Source: Streptomyces sp. CB02261
Lineage (GTDB): Bacteria > Actinomycetota > Actinomycetes > Streptomycetales > Streptomycetaceae
Assembly (NCBI RefSeq): GCF_001905665.1
Contig: NZ_LIVX01000009.1
Location: 293,201 to 357,200 of the forward strand
Length of the DNA stretch: 64,000 nucleotides
Direction: 5' to 3'
Below the pieces are notes generated by a model. It saw only the letters and a program-made list of their open reading frames with translations. It was not told the origin of the DNA and made no database searches. Below, in pieces: positions 16,348 to 25,049 of this stretch (the first letter of the stretch is position 1; each line of letters opens with the position of its first letter). Made by a program: the position numbers and the translations under genes.

Positions 16348-17421
16348 TCAGACGCCCGCGTACGAGTGCTTGCTGCTCACGAAGATGTTGACGCCGTAAT
16401 AGTTGAACAGGAAGCAGGCGAAGGCGATGAGCGCGATGTACGCGGCCTTCCGCCCCTTCCAGCCGGCCGTCGCGCGCGCGTGCAGGTACGCGGCGTAACC
16501 GACCCAGGTGATGAAGGACCAGACCTCCTTGGCGTCCCAGCCCCAGTAGCGGCCCCACGCGTCACCGGCCCAGATCGCGCCCGCGATGATCGTGAAGGTC
16601 CAGAGCGGGAAGACGGCCGCGTTGACCCGGTACGAGAACTTGTCGAGGGAGGCCGCGGAGGGCAGCCGCTCCATGACCGAGCGGGCGAAGGCGCCCGGGT
16701 TCCCGCCGGTGGCGAGCTTGTTCTCGTACGAGTCGCGGAACAGGTACAGCAGGGTGGCGACGGCGCCGAGGTAGAAGACCGCGCCACAGAAGATCGCGGT
16801 GGAGACGTGGATCCACAGCCAGTACGAGTCGAGCGCCGGGACCAGCTGGTCACTGGGGGTCTTCAGCCAGGTGGTGGCCATGCCCAGGTCGAGCAGGACC
16901 GTGGTCACCAGCGGCAGACCGATCCAGCGGACGTTCTTCCCGGCGACGAGGAAGGCGAGGTACGCGCCGACCGCCACCGTCGAGAAGGTGGTGGAGAACT
17001 CGTACATGTTGCCCCAGGGGGCCCGCTGCACGGCGAGCGCCCGGCTGACCACGCCCGAGGCCTCGACCAGGAAGGCGAGGACGGTGAGCGAGACCGCGAT
17101 GCGGCCGTACAGGTCGCCCTTGACCGTGCCGCCGGCGGCGCCGGGGCCGTCCGGCACGTCACGGCTACCGGCCGCGGCGCGGGTGACGACCTTCGGCTTG
17201 TCCAGGACGGCGGTGCCACCGGCCTGCTTCACCTGGACCGTCACGGCAGCGGCGGCGCGCGGGGTGAGGGCGGCGGCGGTACGGCCGACCTTGCTGCGGC
17301 TGCCGAGGACCCACTCGGCGATGTGGGCGAAGAAGGCCAGGGTGTAGACGGCCATCGAGGAGTAGATGAGCAGGTCGCTCATCCGCGCCAGGCTCTCGTT
17401 GGTCGTGGCGGCGAGGATCAC
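16348..17421 (-). CDS. ccsB: Cytochrome c biogenesis protein CcsB (CcsA/ResC type)
   Basis: A 357-residue multi-pass membrane protein of System II cytochrome c maturation. The haem-handling tryptophan-rich motif is visible as WGRYWGWDAKEVWSFITW, with conserved histidines in flanking helices (WIHVSTAIF and YLHARATAG). An Ala/Pro-rich insert lies between the first two membrane segments. With ResB it forms the haem export and attachment complex. Its ATG overlaps the resB stop by four bases. Annotated names vary (CcsA, CcsB, ResC). Confidence 0.93.
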   Translation of the reverse strand: MILAATTNESLARMSDLLIYSSMAVYTLAFFAHIAEWVLGSRSKVGRTAAALTPRAAAAVTVQVKQAGGTAVLDKPKVVTRAAAGSRDVPDGPGAAGGTVKGDLYGRIAVSLTVLAFLVEASGVVSRALAVQRAPWGNMYEFSTTFSTVAVGAYLAFLVAGKNVRWIGLPLVTTVLLDLGMATTWLKTPSDQLVPALDSYWLWIHVSTAIFCGAVFYLGAVATLLYLFRDSYENKLATGGNPGAFARSVMERLPSAASLDKFSYRVNAAVFPLWTFTIIAGAIWAGDAWGRYWGWDAKEVWSFITWVGYAAYLHARATAGWKGRKAAYIALIAFACFLFNYYGVNIFVSSKHSYAGV

Positions 17422-19208
17422 TTGTCGGCCTCTCCAGAAGGGGCGGGGTCTTCTGCGGGTTCTTCCGCGGGGTCCGGTACGGCCTCCGGATCGGCTTCGG
17501 GCGCGGCGTGGCGTACGGCGTCCGGATCGGCTTCGGGCGCGGGGGGCGCCTGGGCCGTGAGGGCGAGCGCGAGGTCGCCCAGCTCCTCGGGCAGCCTGGC
17601 GGACTCGCTCCGGCCGAGCCCGGCCATCTCGACGACGGTCACGCCGTCCTCACCCCGTACGGCCCGGACCCAGACCCGGCGCCGCTGGATGAAGAGCGAA
17701 CCCGTCAGACCGGCGATCGCGGCGATCGCGCCCGCGAGGGCGAGGCCGTTGCCGGGCTGCTGCGAGATCTGGAAGCTCGCCCACTCCTTGATCTCCTTCT
17801 CGAAGGTGATCGAGCCGGCGCCGCCGGGCAGCGTCATGGTCTCGCCGGGCAGCATCCGCTGGGCGAGCTTGTTGCCGGACGGGTCCGTGAACTGGGTCAT
17901 CTTGGACTTGTCGAGCTGGTACACGTTCTGCGGCAGCCCCGAGTCGACGCGCAGGTCGCCGTGGAAGCCGGTGAGCGCCATGACGGGGAAGTCGAGCGCG
18001 GGGAACTGCGAGAACATCGTGCCCTTGCCGGCGCCCGCGAAGGTCGGCACGAAGAAGGCCTGGAATCCCAGCTGCTCCTTCTTGCCGTTCTTGTCGCGGT
18101 AGCCGTCCATGACCTTGATGGCGCCGGTGGACGTGATGTTGTTGTCGATGGGGAGCAGCGGCACGGCGCCGTGGAAGACGGTCTTGCCGCGGCCGTCCTT
18201 GACGGTGACGACGGGCGCGTAGCCGTGGGCGATCAGATAGACCTTGGAGTCGCCCACCACCAGCGGTTCGTTGACCCGGATGACGGCCTTCTTCTCCGCG
18301 CCGCCCTGCGAGTAGCCGACGGCCGCCTCGAAGGTGCGCGGGGTGCCGCGCTGGGGGCCGTCCTTCTCGTAGGTGCCGGTGAAGGAGTCGAGGGTGAAGC
18401 TGAACGGCTCCAGCTCGTCGGTGCCGAACTGGGAGCCGGACTTGAAGTCGTCGTACTGGGTGAGCGTGTTGGAGAAGCCGTCGCCCTCGATGACCAGCTT
18501 GCCGCCCTCGGACTTGAAGAGCTGGCCCCAGGCGAAGGCGACGAGCATCACGATGAGGGCGATGTGGAAGGCCAGGTTCCCGACCTCGCGGAGGTAGCCC
18601 TTCTCGGACGCGATCGCGTCGCCGGCGGTGTGGGCGCGGAAGCGGCGCCCCTTGAGGAGGGCGAGCGCGGCCTCGCGGACCTGCTCGGGCTCGGCCTCCG
18701 TCCGCCAGGTGGTGTAGGCGGGGAGCCGGTCGAGGCGGCGGGGGGCGCCCGGCGGGCGGCTGCGGAGCTGGCCGACGAACTGCCAGGTGCGGGGGACGAT
18801 GCAGCCGATGAGGGAGACGAACAGCAGGATGTAGATCGCGGAGAACCACACCGAGCTGTAGACGTCGAAGAGCTGGAGCTTCTCGTAGAGCGGGGTGAGG
18901 GTGGTGTGGGCGTCCTTGAAGGCCTGCACCTTGACCTCGTCCGCGCTGGTCTGCGGGATGAGGGAGCCGGGGACGGCGCCCAGGGAGAGCAGGAAGAGCA
19001 GGATCAGGGCGACCCGCATGGAGGTCAGCTGCCGCCAGAACCAGCGGATCCAGCCGATGACGCCGAGCCTGGGGCCGCCGAGGACGCTCTCGCTGCGGTC
19101 CTCGGTGGGGGCGGTCGAGAGCTGGGCGCCGGCCGCCTCGTCGGCCGCGCGCTCGTTCTCCGCCGTACCGGAGGCGTCCGTCGTACCGGAAGTGTCGGTC
19201 GTGCTCAT
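17418..19208 (-). CDS. resB: Cytochrome c biogenesis protein ResB
   Basis: A 596-residue ResB/Ccs1 protein. Four membrane segments are visible: MRVALILLFLLSLGAVPG, then WFSAIYILLFVSLIGC, NLAFHIALIVMLVAFAWG, and a C-terminal LALAGAIAAIAGLTGSLF. A large extracytoplasmic domain lies between the third and fourth. It works with CcsB to deliver haem to apocytochrome c. The N-terminal 45 residues are low-complexity Thr/Ala/Glu, and the C-terminus ends in two tandem 12-residue repeats (EADPDAV / EADPEAV). ATG 19208 lies just 5 bases beyond the ccdA stop codon. Confidence 0.92.
   Translation of the reverse strand: MSTTDTSGTTDASGTAENERAADEAAGAQLSTAPTEDRSESVLGGPRLGVIGWIRWFWRQLTSMRVALILLFLLSLGAVPGSLIPQTSADEVKVQAFKDAHTTLTPLYEKLQLFDVYSSVWFSAIYILLFVSLIGCIVPRTWQFVGQLRSRPPGAPRRLDRLPAYTTWRTEAEPEQVREAALALLKGRRFRAHTAGDAIASEKGYLREVGNLAFHIALIVMLVAFAWGQLFKSEGGKLVIEGDGFSNTLTQYDDFKSGSQFGTDELEPFSFTLDSFTGTYEKDGPQRGTPRTFEAAVGYSQGGAEKKAVIRVNEPLVVGDSKVYLIAHGYAPVVTVKDGRGKTVFHGAVPLLPIDNNITSTGAIKVMDGYRDKNGKKEQLGFQAFFVPTFAGAGKGTMFSQFPALDFPVMALTGFHGDLRVDSGLPQNVYQLDKSKMTQFTDPSGNKLAQRMLPGETMTLPGGAGSITFEKEIKEWASFQISQQPGNGLALAGAIAAIAGLTGSLFIQRRRVWVRAVRGEDGVTVVEMAGLGRSESARLPEELGDLALALTAQAPPAPEADPDAVRHAAPEADPEAVPDPAEEPAEDPAPSGEADK
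17477..17544. repeat. Tandem 36-bp-period repeat in the resB tail
   Basis: Two near-identical 32-bp segments (17477-17508 and 17513-17544), 36 bases apart, encode the duplicated EADP(D/E)AV units near the C-terminus of ResB. The exact codon-level duplication points to recent slippage in a low-complexity tail. Confidence 0.7.
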
Positions 19209-19213
19209 GGAAC

Positions 19214-19951
19214 TCAGATCCCCACCGTGAAACCGCTGGACCAGCCCTGCATCGTGGCGACCATGCTGTCCCACGCGCCTGTGAGGAGCAGGACACCGGT
19301 GACGAGCATCATGCCGCCGCCGATCCGCATCACCCACACATAGTGCTTCTTCACCCAGCCGAACGCGCCGAGCGCCTTGCGGAACGCGACGGCGGCGAGC
19401 ACGAACGGCACGCCGAGGCCGAGGCAGTACGCGAAGGCGAGTATCGCGCCGCGTCCCGCGCTGGCCTGTTCGAGGGCGAGGGCGTTCACCGAGGCGAGGG
19501 TGGGTCCGATGCACGGGGTCCAGCCGATGCCGAAGAGCGCGCCGAGCAGCGGGGCGCCGACCAGGCCGGCGACGGGCTTCCGGTGGAAGCGGAACTCGCG
19601 CTGGGTGAACCAGGGCATCAGGCCGAGGAAGAACACGCCCATGAGGATCATGAGCACGCCGAGGACCGTGGTGAGGGTCTCGCGGTACTCCTGGAGGGTC
19701 GACCCGAAGTAGCCGAAGAGCGCCCCGCCGGACACGAACACGGCGGTGAAGCCGAGGACGAAGAGGACGGCCCCCGCGGTCATCCGGCCGCGGCGGCTCT
19801 CGGCGAGGTCGGTGCCGGTGACCCCGGTGACGTACGAGAGGTAGCCGGGGACGAGCGGGAGGACGCACGGCGAGAAGAAGGAGACCAGGCCGCCGAGGAC
19901 CGCGAGGGGCAGGGCGAGCAGCAGGGCTCCGCTGGTGACCGTCTCGTTCAC
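19214..19951 (-). CDS. ccdA: Thiol-disulfide interchange protein CcdA
   Basis: A 245-residue six-helix membrane protein. Its two redox cysteines lie in the family motifs SPCVLPLVPGY (Cys29) and GWTPCIGPTLAS (Cys147). CcdA passes electrons from cytoplasmic thioredoxin across the membrane to ResA-like proteins, keeping apocytochrome haem-binding cysteines reduced. It follows the resA-like gene by 7 bases and precedes resB by 5, so all four genes form one operon. Confidence 0.95.
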   Translation of the reverse strand: MNETVTSGALLLALPLAVLGGLVSFFSPCVLPLVPGYLSYVTGVTGTDLAESRRGRMTAGAVLFVLGFTAVFVSGGALFGYFGSTLQEYRETLTTVLGVLMILMGVFFLGLMPWFTQREFRFHRKPVAGLVGAPLLGALFGIGWTPCIGPTLASVNALALEQASAGRGAILAFAYCLGLGVPFVLAAVAFRKALGAFGWVKKHYVWVMRIGGGMMLVTGVLLLTGAWDSMVATMQGWSSGFTVGI

Positions 19952-19958
19952 GGACTGC

Positions 19959-20564
19959 TCACTTCTCCTTGAGGAGAGGCTCGATCATCGACCGGAGCTT
20001 CTTCTCGTCGAGTGCCATGAGGGAGCGGGCGGCGATCCTGCCCTCCTTGTCGAGGACGACGGTGGAGGGGATGGACTGGGGGTTGAGCGTTCCCTTGGGG
20101 AAGCCGAAGAGGATCAGCCTGCCGTTGGGGTCGTAGAGGCTCGGGTACGGGACCTCGTAGTCCTCTTCGAAGGCGAGGGCCTGCTGCTTGTTGAAGTCGC
20201 GGGTGTTGAGGCCGACGAACTCGACGCCCTGGTCCTTGAGGTCGGCGGCGACCTTCACGAAGTGCGGGGCCTCGGCGCGGCACGGGCCGCACCAGGAGCC
20301 CCAGACGTTGAGGACGACCACCTTGCCCTTGAGGTCGGCGACGTCGAGCTGTTCGCCGTCGAGGGTCTCGCCCGCGATCTTCTCGGTGGCCGTGCGCTCG
20401 TCCTTGGCGACGGTGGAGATGCCGCCGGTGTTGGTCACGAAGTTGGTGTTGCCACCGCCGCCGGACTTGCCGTTGCTGTCGCCGCCGCAGGCCGAGAGCG
20501 CGAGGGCGGCGGTCAGCACTCCGACGGCGACCAGGGTGCGGCGAGGGGCACGGTCAAGGCTCAT
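19959..20564 (-). CDS. resA: ResA/TlpA-like thioredoxin lipoprotein
   Basis: A 201-residue lipoprotein with a lipobox ending at Cys26 (LALSAC), a glycine/asparagine-rich linker, and a thioredoxin domain with the WCGPC active site at Cys92 and Cys95. It should reduce haem-binding cysteines of apocytochrome c outside the membrane, using electrons from CcdA, the next gene. The ATG at 20564 puts a short positively charged n-region before the hydrophobic stretch. It is the first gene of the cytochrome c maturation operon. Confidence 0.92.
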   Translation of the reverse strand: MSLDRAPRRTLVAVGVLTAALALSACGGDSNGKSGGGGNTNFVTNTGGISTVAKDERTATEKIAGETLDGEQLDVADLKGKVVVLNVWGSWCGPCRAEAPHFVKVAADLKDQGVEFVGLNTRDFNKQQALAFEEDYEVPYPSLYDPNGRLILFGFPKGTLNPQSIPSTVVLDKEGRIAARSLMALDEKKLRSMIEPLLKEK

Positions 20565-20641
20565 GTGAAAAGTTTCGCATGGGCGTTTGGGGGATCTTGG
20601 GCACCCCCCTACGTGCCCGTAAAGCCCCTTGTCAAGATCTC

Positions 20642-21949
20642 CTAAGCGGCCGGGGTCCCGTACGCGGTCGGGGTGGACGTGGGGGTCGCCGCGGCGGGCC
20701 TGAGGAAGGCGTTCCAGCCGCCGGTGGGCTTCTGTCCGACGTCGAGCGAGCGCAGCCGCTGGAGGATCTTCGGGTCCTGGACGTCGAGCCAGTCCACGAA
20801 CTGCTTGAAGGAGACGAGCCGGACGTCCTTCTTGCCGGCCATCCCCTTGAGCGCCTCCTCGACGGCGTCCATGTAGATGCCGCCGTTCCACTGCTCGAAG
20901 TGGTTGCCGATGTAGAAGGGCGCGCGGTTCGACTCGTACGCGCGCGTGAAGCCGCCGAGCAGGGCCTCGGTGGCCTGCTTGCGCCAGCCCGGGTAGCGCG
21001 AGGGCATGCCCTTGGTGGTGTTGTTCGACTGGTTGGCGAGGATGTTGTAGTCCATGGACAGGACCTCGAAGGAGTGCCCGGGGAAGGGCACGGCCTGGAG
21101 CGGGAGGTCCCAGATGTCCTTGCGCTTGGTGGGCCAGGTCTGCCGGCCGCCGGGCGAGCTGGCGTCGTAGCGCCAGCCGAGGCGCTTGGCGGTGGGGAGC
21201 AGGTTGTCCTGGCCGAGGAGGCAGGGGGTGCGGCCGCCGACGAGCTCCTTGGAGTAGTCGAAGGGCAGCGGTTCGAGGTCGGTCCAGCCGCTGTTCGTCT
21301 TCCACTCGGTGACGAACTTCATCGCCTGGTCGATCTCGCTCTGCCACTGCGCCGGGGTCCACTTCTCGACGGAGCCGGAGCCGCCGCAGAAGTGCCCGTT
21401 GAAGTGGGTGCCGATCTCGTGGCCTTCGAGCCAGGCCTGCCGGACGTACTTCAGCGTGTCCTTGATGTGGTCGTCGGTGAGGTAGCCGATGTCGGAGGCG
21501 CCGACGCGGTTGTTCGGCGGGCGGTAGAGGTTCTTCTTCGACTCGGGGAGGAGGTAGATCCCGGAGAGGAAGAAGGTCATCGCCGCGTCGTGGTTCTTGG
21601 CGAGTTCGAGGAAGCGCGGGAAGAGGCCGTTGCCCACCTCGCCTGCGCCGTCCCAGGAGAAGATCACGAACTGGGGCGGGGTCTGGCCGGGTTCGAGCGG
21701 CACGGGGGCGTCGGGCTGGTTCGGCTGCTTCCCGGTGTCCGCGGTGGAACCGTCGCCGATGAGCCGGACGTCCCCCTTGGTCGGAGTGGCCTTGCTCGGG
21801 TCCGCCGAGACGTCACCGCCCTTACCAGGCCCGGAACGCCCCGACTTGTCCGAGTTGTTACCGCTGCACGCGGCGACACCCATCGCGGCCGCGGCCCCAA
21901 CGCCCGCCCCGAGAAGCCCCCTTCGACTGATTCCACTGATCCCGCGCAT
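20642..21949 (-). CDS. Tat-exported lipoprotein with polysaccharide deacetylase fold
   Basis: A 435-residue protein beginning with a twin-arginine signal (SRRGLLGAG, Arg9-Arg10) and a lipobox at Cys28 (GVAAC), so it is exported folded and lipid-anchored. The mature part has an NodB-like pattern: FSWDGAGE in place of the usual TFDDGP, and GTHFNGHFCG for the HxxxH metal motif. The altered first motif leaves deacetylase activity uncertain. ATG 21949 was preferred over a longer upstream extension because it begins the signal peptide. It lies between the hemL operon terminator and resA. Confidence 0.8.
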   Translation of the reverse strand: MRGISGISRRGLLGAGVGAAAAMGVAACSGNNSDKSGRSGPGKGGDVSADPSKATPTKGDVRLIGDGSTADTGKQPNQPDAPVPLEPGQTPPQFVIFSWDGAGEVGNGLFPRFLELAKNHDAAMTFFLSGIYLLPESKKNLYRPPNNRVGASDIGYLTDDHIKDTLKYVRQAWLEGHEIGTHFNGHFCGGSGSVEKWTPAQWQSEIDQAMKFVTEWKTNSGWTDLEPLPFDYSKELVGGRTPCLLGQDNLLPTAKRLGWRYDASSPGGRQTWPTKRKDIWDLPLQAVPFPGHSFEVLSMDYNILANQSNNTTKGMPSRYPGWRKQATEALLGGFTRAYESNRAPFYIGNHFEQWNGGIYMDAVEEALKGMAGKKDVRLVSFKQFVDWLDVQDPKILQRLRSLDVGQKPTGGWNAFLRPAAATPTSTPTAYGTPAA

Positions 21950-22051
21950 GACATCCCCATTCGCGCTGACGTATGACCTGAACGTCATCCAAACCGACAA
22001 TGGATGAGATGCCGGGAGGAACACGTAGGTTCCGGGAAATAGCACAAAAAT

Positions 22052-22095
22052 TTCAGGGCGTTCGGTTGGCATGAACACCACCCGAACGCCCTGAA
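22052..22095 (-). terminator. Intrinsic terminator of the hemL-phosphatase operon
   Basis: A perfect 14-bp inverted repeat (22052-22065 and 22082-22095) is followed, on the minus strand, by a run of five T residues. It lies about 65 bases beyond the phosphatase stop. This is one of the few T-tract terminators in the window. Confidence 0.85.
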
Positions 22096-22160
22096 CTGTG
22101 GACCGTCCGCCACCGCGCTGTCCAGCGAGGGCCGAACCCTCCACCGGATCTGCCGAAGAG

Positions 22161-22850
22161 CTACGCCCCGAAGGCCTTCGACTTCCCCTTGACCGGCTTC
22201 GCACCGGCCCGCAGGTGCACGGGCACGAGGTCGAGCGCCGGCTCGCTGTAGCCGACGGAGACGATCCTGTCGCCCTGGTACGTGAACGAGGTCAGCGACG
22301 CCAGCGTGCACTGCCGCCGCCGCGGGTCGTGCCAGAGCCGCCGCTTCTCCACGAAGCTGCGCACGATCCAGATCGGCAGCTGATGACTGACGCAGACCGC
22401 CTCGCGCCCCCGGGCCGCGTCCTTCGCCGCGTCCAGCGCGCCCATCATCCGCACGACCTGCTCGACGTACGGCTCGCCCCAGGACGGCTGGAACGGATTG
22501 GTCAGGTGCTTCCAGTTCCCCGGCTTGCGCAGCGCCCCGTCGCCGACACCGAAGGTCTTGCCCTCGAAGACGTTCCCCGCCTCGATGAGACGCGGGTCGC
22601 TCGCGAGGTCCAGACCGTGCGTCTTGGCCACCGGCAGCGCCGTCTCCTGCGCCCGCTCCAGCGGGGAGGCGACGACGTACGCGATGTCCCGCTCCGCCAG
22701 GTGCTCGGCGACCCGGTCCGCCATCCGACGGCCCAGCTCGGACAGGTGGTAGCCGGCGCGGCGCCCGTAGAGCACCCCGTCCGGGTTGTGCACCTCACCG
22801 TGCCGCACCAGGTGGACGACGGTGATGTCGTCGCCGCTCACGGCGCTCAC
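22161..22850 (-). CDS. Histidine phosphatase family protein
   Basis: A 229-residue phosphoglycerate-mutase-like phosphatase. The catalytic RHG motif is in VVHLVRHGEVHNP (about residue 16) and the second histidine is in CVSHQLPIWIV. The SPLERAQETA helix is also typical. The GTG start at 22850 overlaps the hemL stop (GTGA), indicating coupling to haem precursor synthesis, though no tetrapyrrole substrate is known. A second GTG lies three codons downstream. Confidence 0.9.
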   Translation of the reverse strand: MSAVSGDDITVVHLVRHGEVHNPDGVLYGRRAGYHLSELGRRMADRVAEHLAERDIAYVVASPLERAQETALPVAKTHGLDLASDPRLIEAGNVFEGKTFGVGDGALRKPGNWKHLTNPFQPSWGEPYVEQVVRMMGALDAAKDAARGREAVCVSHQLPIWIVRSFVEKRRLWHDPRRRQCTLASLTSFTYQGDRIVSVGYSEPALDLVPVHLRAGAKPVKGKSKAFGA

Positions 22851-24154
22851 GCGGTCGCCTCCGCGGCGGCACGGGCGGCGGCCGGCAGCGCGGCGGCGAT
22901 CCGCTCGATCGCCCGCTCGTCGTGGGCGGCCGACACGAACCAGGACTCGAAGGCGGACGGCGGCAGGTAGACGCCGTCGGCCAGCATCGAGTGGAAGAAG
23001 GCGTTGAAGCGGAACGCCTCCTGCCGCTTCGCCTCGTCGTAGTTCCACACCTCGTCGGCGGTGAAGAACACCGAGAACATGTTGGAGGCGGTCTGCAGCC
23101 GGTGCGCCACGCCCTCCTTGGCGAGCGCGCCCGTGACCAGGCCCTGGATCTCCTTCGAGACCGCGTTCACCGTGTCGTACGCCGCGTCGTCGAGCAGCCG
23201 CAGCTGCGCGAGCCCGGCGGCGGTCGCGATCGGGTTACCGGACAGCGTGCCCGCCTGGTAGACCGGCCCGGCCGGAGCCAGGTGCCCCATGACGTCGGCG
23301 CGGCCACCGAACGCGGCGGCCGGGAAGCCACCGCCCATGACCTTGCCGAACGTCAGCAGGTCGGCCTTCACCCCGTCGACGCCGTACCAGCCGGCCCTCG
23401 ACGTACGGAAACCGGTCATCACCTCGTCGGAGATGTACAGCGCGCCGTTCTCCCGGCACAGGTCCGCGAGCCCCTGGTTGAAGCCCTCCACCGGCGGCAC
23501 CACGCCCATGTTGCCGGGCGAGGCCTCCGTGATGACACAGGCGATCTCACCCGGGTGCGCGGCGAAGGCGGCCCGCACCGCGGCCAGGTCGTTGTAGGGC
23601 AGCACGATCGTGTCCCCGGCCTGGGCGCCGGTCACACCGGGCGTGTCCGGCAGCCCGAGGGTGGCGACACCGGAACCGGCGGCGGCGAGCAGCGCGTCCA
23701 CGTGGCCGTGGTAGCAGCCCGCGAACTTGACGACCTTCGCGCGGCCGGTGAACCCGCGGGCCAGCCGGATCGCGGACATCGTGGCCTCGGTGCCGGAGGA
23801 GACGAGCCGTACCTGCTCGACCGGCTCGATCCGGGCAACGATCTCCTCGGCGAGCGCGACCTCGCCCTCGCCGGGCGTACCGAACGAGGTGCCGCGGGCC
23901 ACGGCGGCCTGCACCGCGGCGGTGACCTCCGGGTGCGCGTGGCCGAGGATCATCGGTCCCCACGAGCAGACCAGGTCGACGTACTCACGCCCGTCCGCGT
24001 CGGTGAGGTACGGACCGGAACCGGACACCATGAACCGGGGCGTTCCGCCCACGGCCCGGAAGGCACGCACCGGTGAGTTCACGCCGCCGGGCGTCACGAG
24101 GGAAGCGCGGTCGAAAAGCGTCTGTGAGACTGGGGCTTCGTATGAATACGGCAC
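22847..24154 (-). CDS. hemL: Glutamate-1-semialdehyde 2,1-aminomutase HemL
   Basis: A 435-residue PLP enzyme that converts glutamate-1-semialdehyde to 5-aminolevulinate, the step after HemA in tetrapyrrole synthesis. The signatures are FDRASLVTPGGVNSPVRAF, SSGTEATMSAIRLAR, YISDEVMTGFR and the PLP lysine in LLTFGKVMGGGFP. I place the start at GTG 24154 (VPYSYEAPVSQ), with AGGA just upstream; a longer reading would add an arginine-rich non-homologous leader. Its stop is shared with the phosphatase start. The other haem genes are 25 kb away. Confidence 0.94.
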   Translation of the reverse strand: MPYSYEAPVSQTLFDRASLVTPGGVNSPVRAFRAVGGTPRFMVSGSGPYLTDADGREYVDLVCSWGPMILGHAHPEVTAAVQAAVARGTSFGTPGEGEVALAEEIVARIEPVEQVRLVSSGTEATMSAIRLARGFTGRAKVVKFAGCYHGHVDALLAAAGSGVATLGLPDTPGVTGAQAGDTIVLPYNDLAAVRAAFAAHPGEIACVITEASPGNMGVVPPVEGFNQGLADLCRENGALYISDEVMTGFRTSRAGWYGVDGVKADLLTFGKVMGGGFPAAAFGGRADVMGHLAPAGPVYQAGTLSGNPIATAAGLAQLRLLDDAAYDTVNAVSKEIQGLVTGALAKEGVAHRLQTASNMFSVFFTADEVWNYDEAKRQEAFRFNAFFHSMLADGVYLPPSAFESWFVSAAHDERAIERIAAALPAAARAAAEATA

Positions 24155-24423
24155 TGTGATCCTGACCTGCGAGAGCGACTTCGGGCACGACATCGGGGAC
24201 GGAGGGACGGCGTGGTCATCCTGGGGAAGACGCCGGGGCGTTCGCCTTCTGCGTCTGCGAAACTGGGGCGTCATAGGGATGGCTCACGGAATCCATGGTG
24301 TCAGAGGCCACGGCGTTCTTGCGGACAGGTGTTTCACCGTACGAGCGCGGGGGAGGTCACTGACACGATGATCGGGTCGCGCGGCGGGGTCGTGTTGCCG
24401 AGAAAAAGCAGTCGGGTGGAGAT

Positions 24424-25026
24424 ATGCATCGCGGTGGCGGACCGGGCGAGGGGACGGACGACCTGGGCCCGGAGTCTGCCCGGCGGGGGAGGCACCGGCG
24501 CCGGCGGGCGGAGGATCCGACCGCGTCGGAGCGCAGGGCGAGCCCCGAGCCGGCGGCGGAACCACTCCCCGCGACCGGAGGCCGGAGCTTGGGGGTGACG
24601 TACAAGTACTTCGGCGCGCCCAACAGCGCGACGGCGGCACAGGTCCCGATCTCGATGCGCCCGGAGGAGCTCGGCGGCGACGAGCTCGGCATGGGCGGCA
24701 TGTTCACCAAGATCAAGCCGGAGACCATAGCGGCCATGGTCCTGACCGGCATCCAGGGCATGCCCCTGCACAAGGTGCCCCCGCTGGAGCTGGTGGTCCT
24801 GCACCCGGACTACGCGGTGGTGAAGCTGCCGATGACCGTGGTCGACCCGCTGCGCGCGATCGGCGAGGAGTCGGTCGGCGCCGCCGCCTTCATCTGGTCC
24901 ACGGTCCCCGACCGCGGCGGCCCGCGCGACGCCTTCGACGTCTACCAGCTGCTCCACGAGTGGCAGGACTTCTCCGTCCGCCTCCACGAGGCCGGCCACC
25001 AGCCGTACTGCCTGGTGTGGCCGTGA
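24424..25026 (+). CDS. Conserved Streptomyces protein of unknown function
   Basis: A 200-residue protein with two parts. Residues 1-55 are Arg/Glu/Pro-rich and probably disordered. From TYKYFGAPNS onward there is a compact conserved domain (FTKIKPETIAAMVLTGIQGMP, LELVVLHPDYAVVKLPMTVVDPLRA, VYQLLHEWQDFSVRLHEAGH). I do not recognise a named family; no membrane segment or catalytic motif is evident. It is divergent from hemL across a 269-bp control region and converges on the permease gene. Confidence 0.7.
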   Translation: MHRGGGPGEGTDDLGPESARRGRHRRRRAEDPTASERRASPEPAAEPLPATGGRSLGVTYKYFGAPNSATAAQVPISMRPEELGGDELGMGGMFTKIKPETIAAMVLTGIQGMPLHKVPPLELVVLHPDYAVVKLPMTVVDPLRAIGEESVGAAAFIWSTVPDRGGPRDAFDVYQLLHEWQDFSVRLHEAGHQPYCLVWP

Positions 25027-25049
25027 GCTGAGGCCCGCGGGGCCCGCCG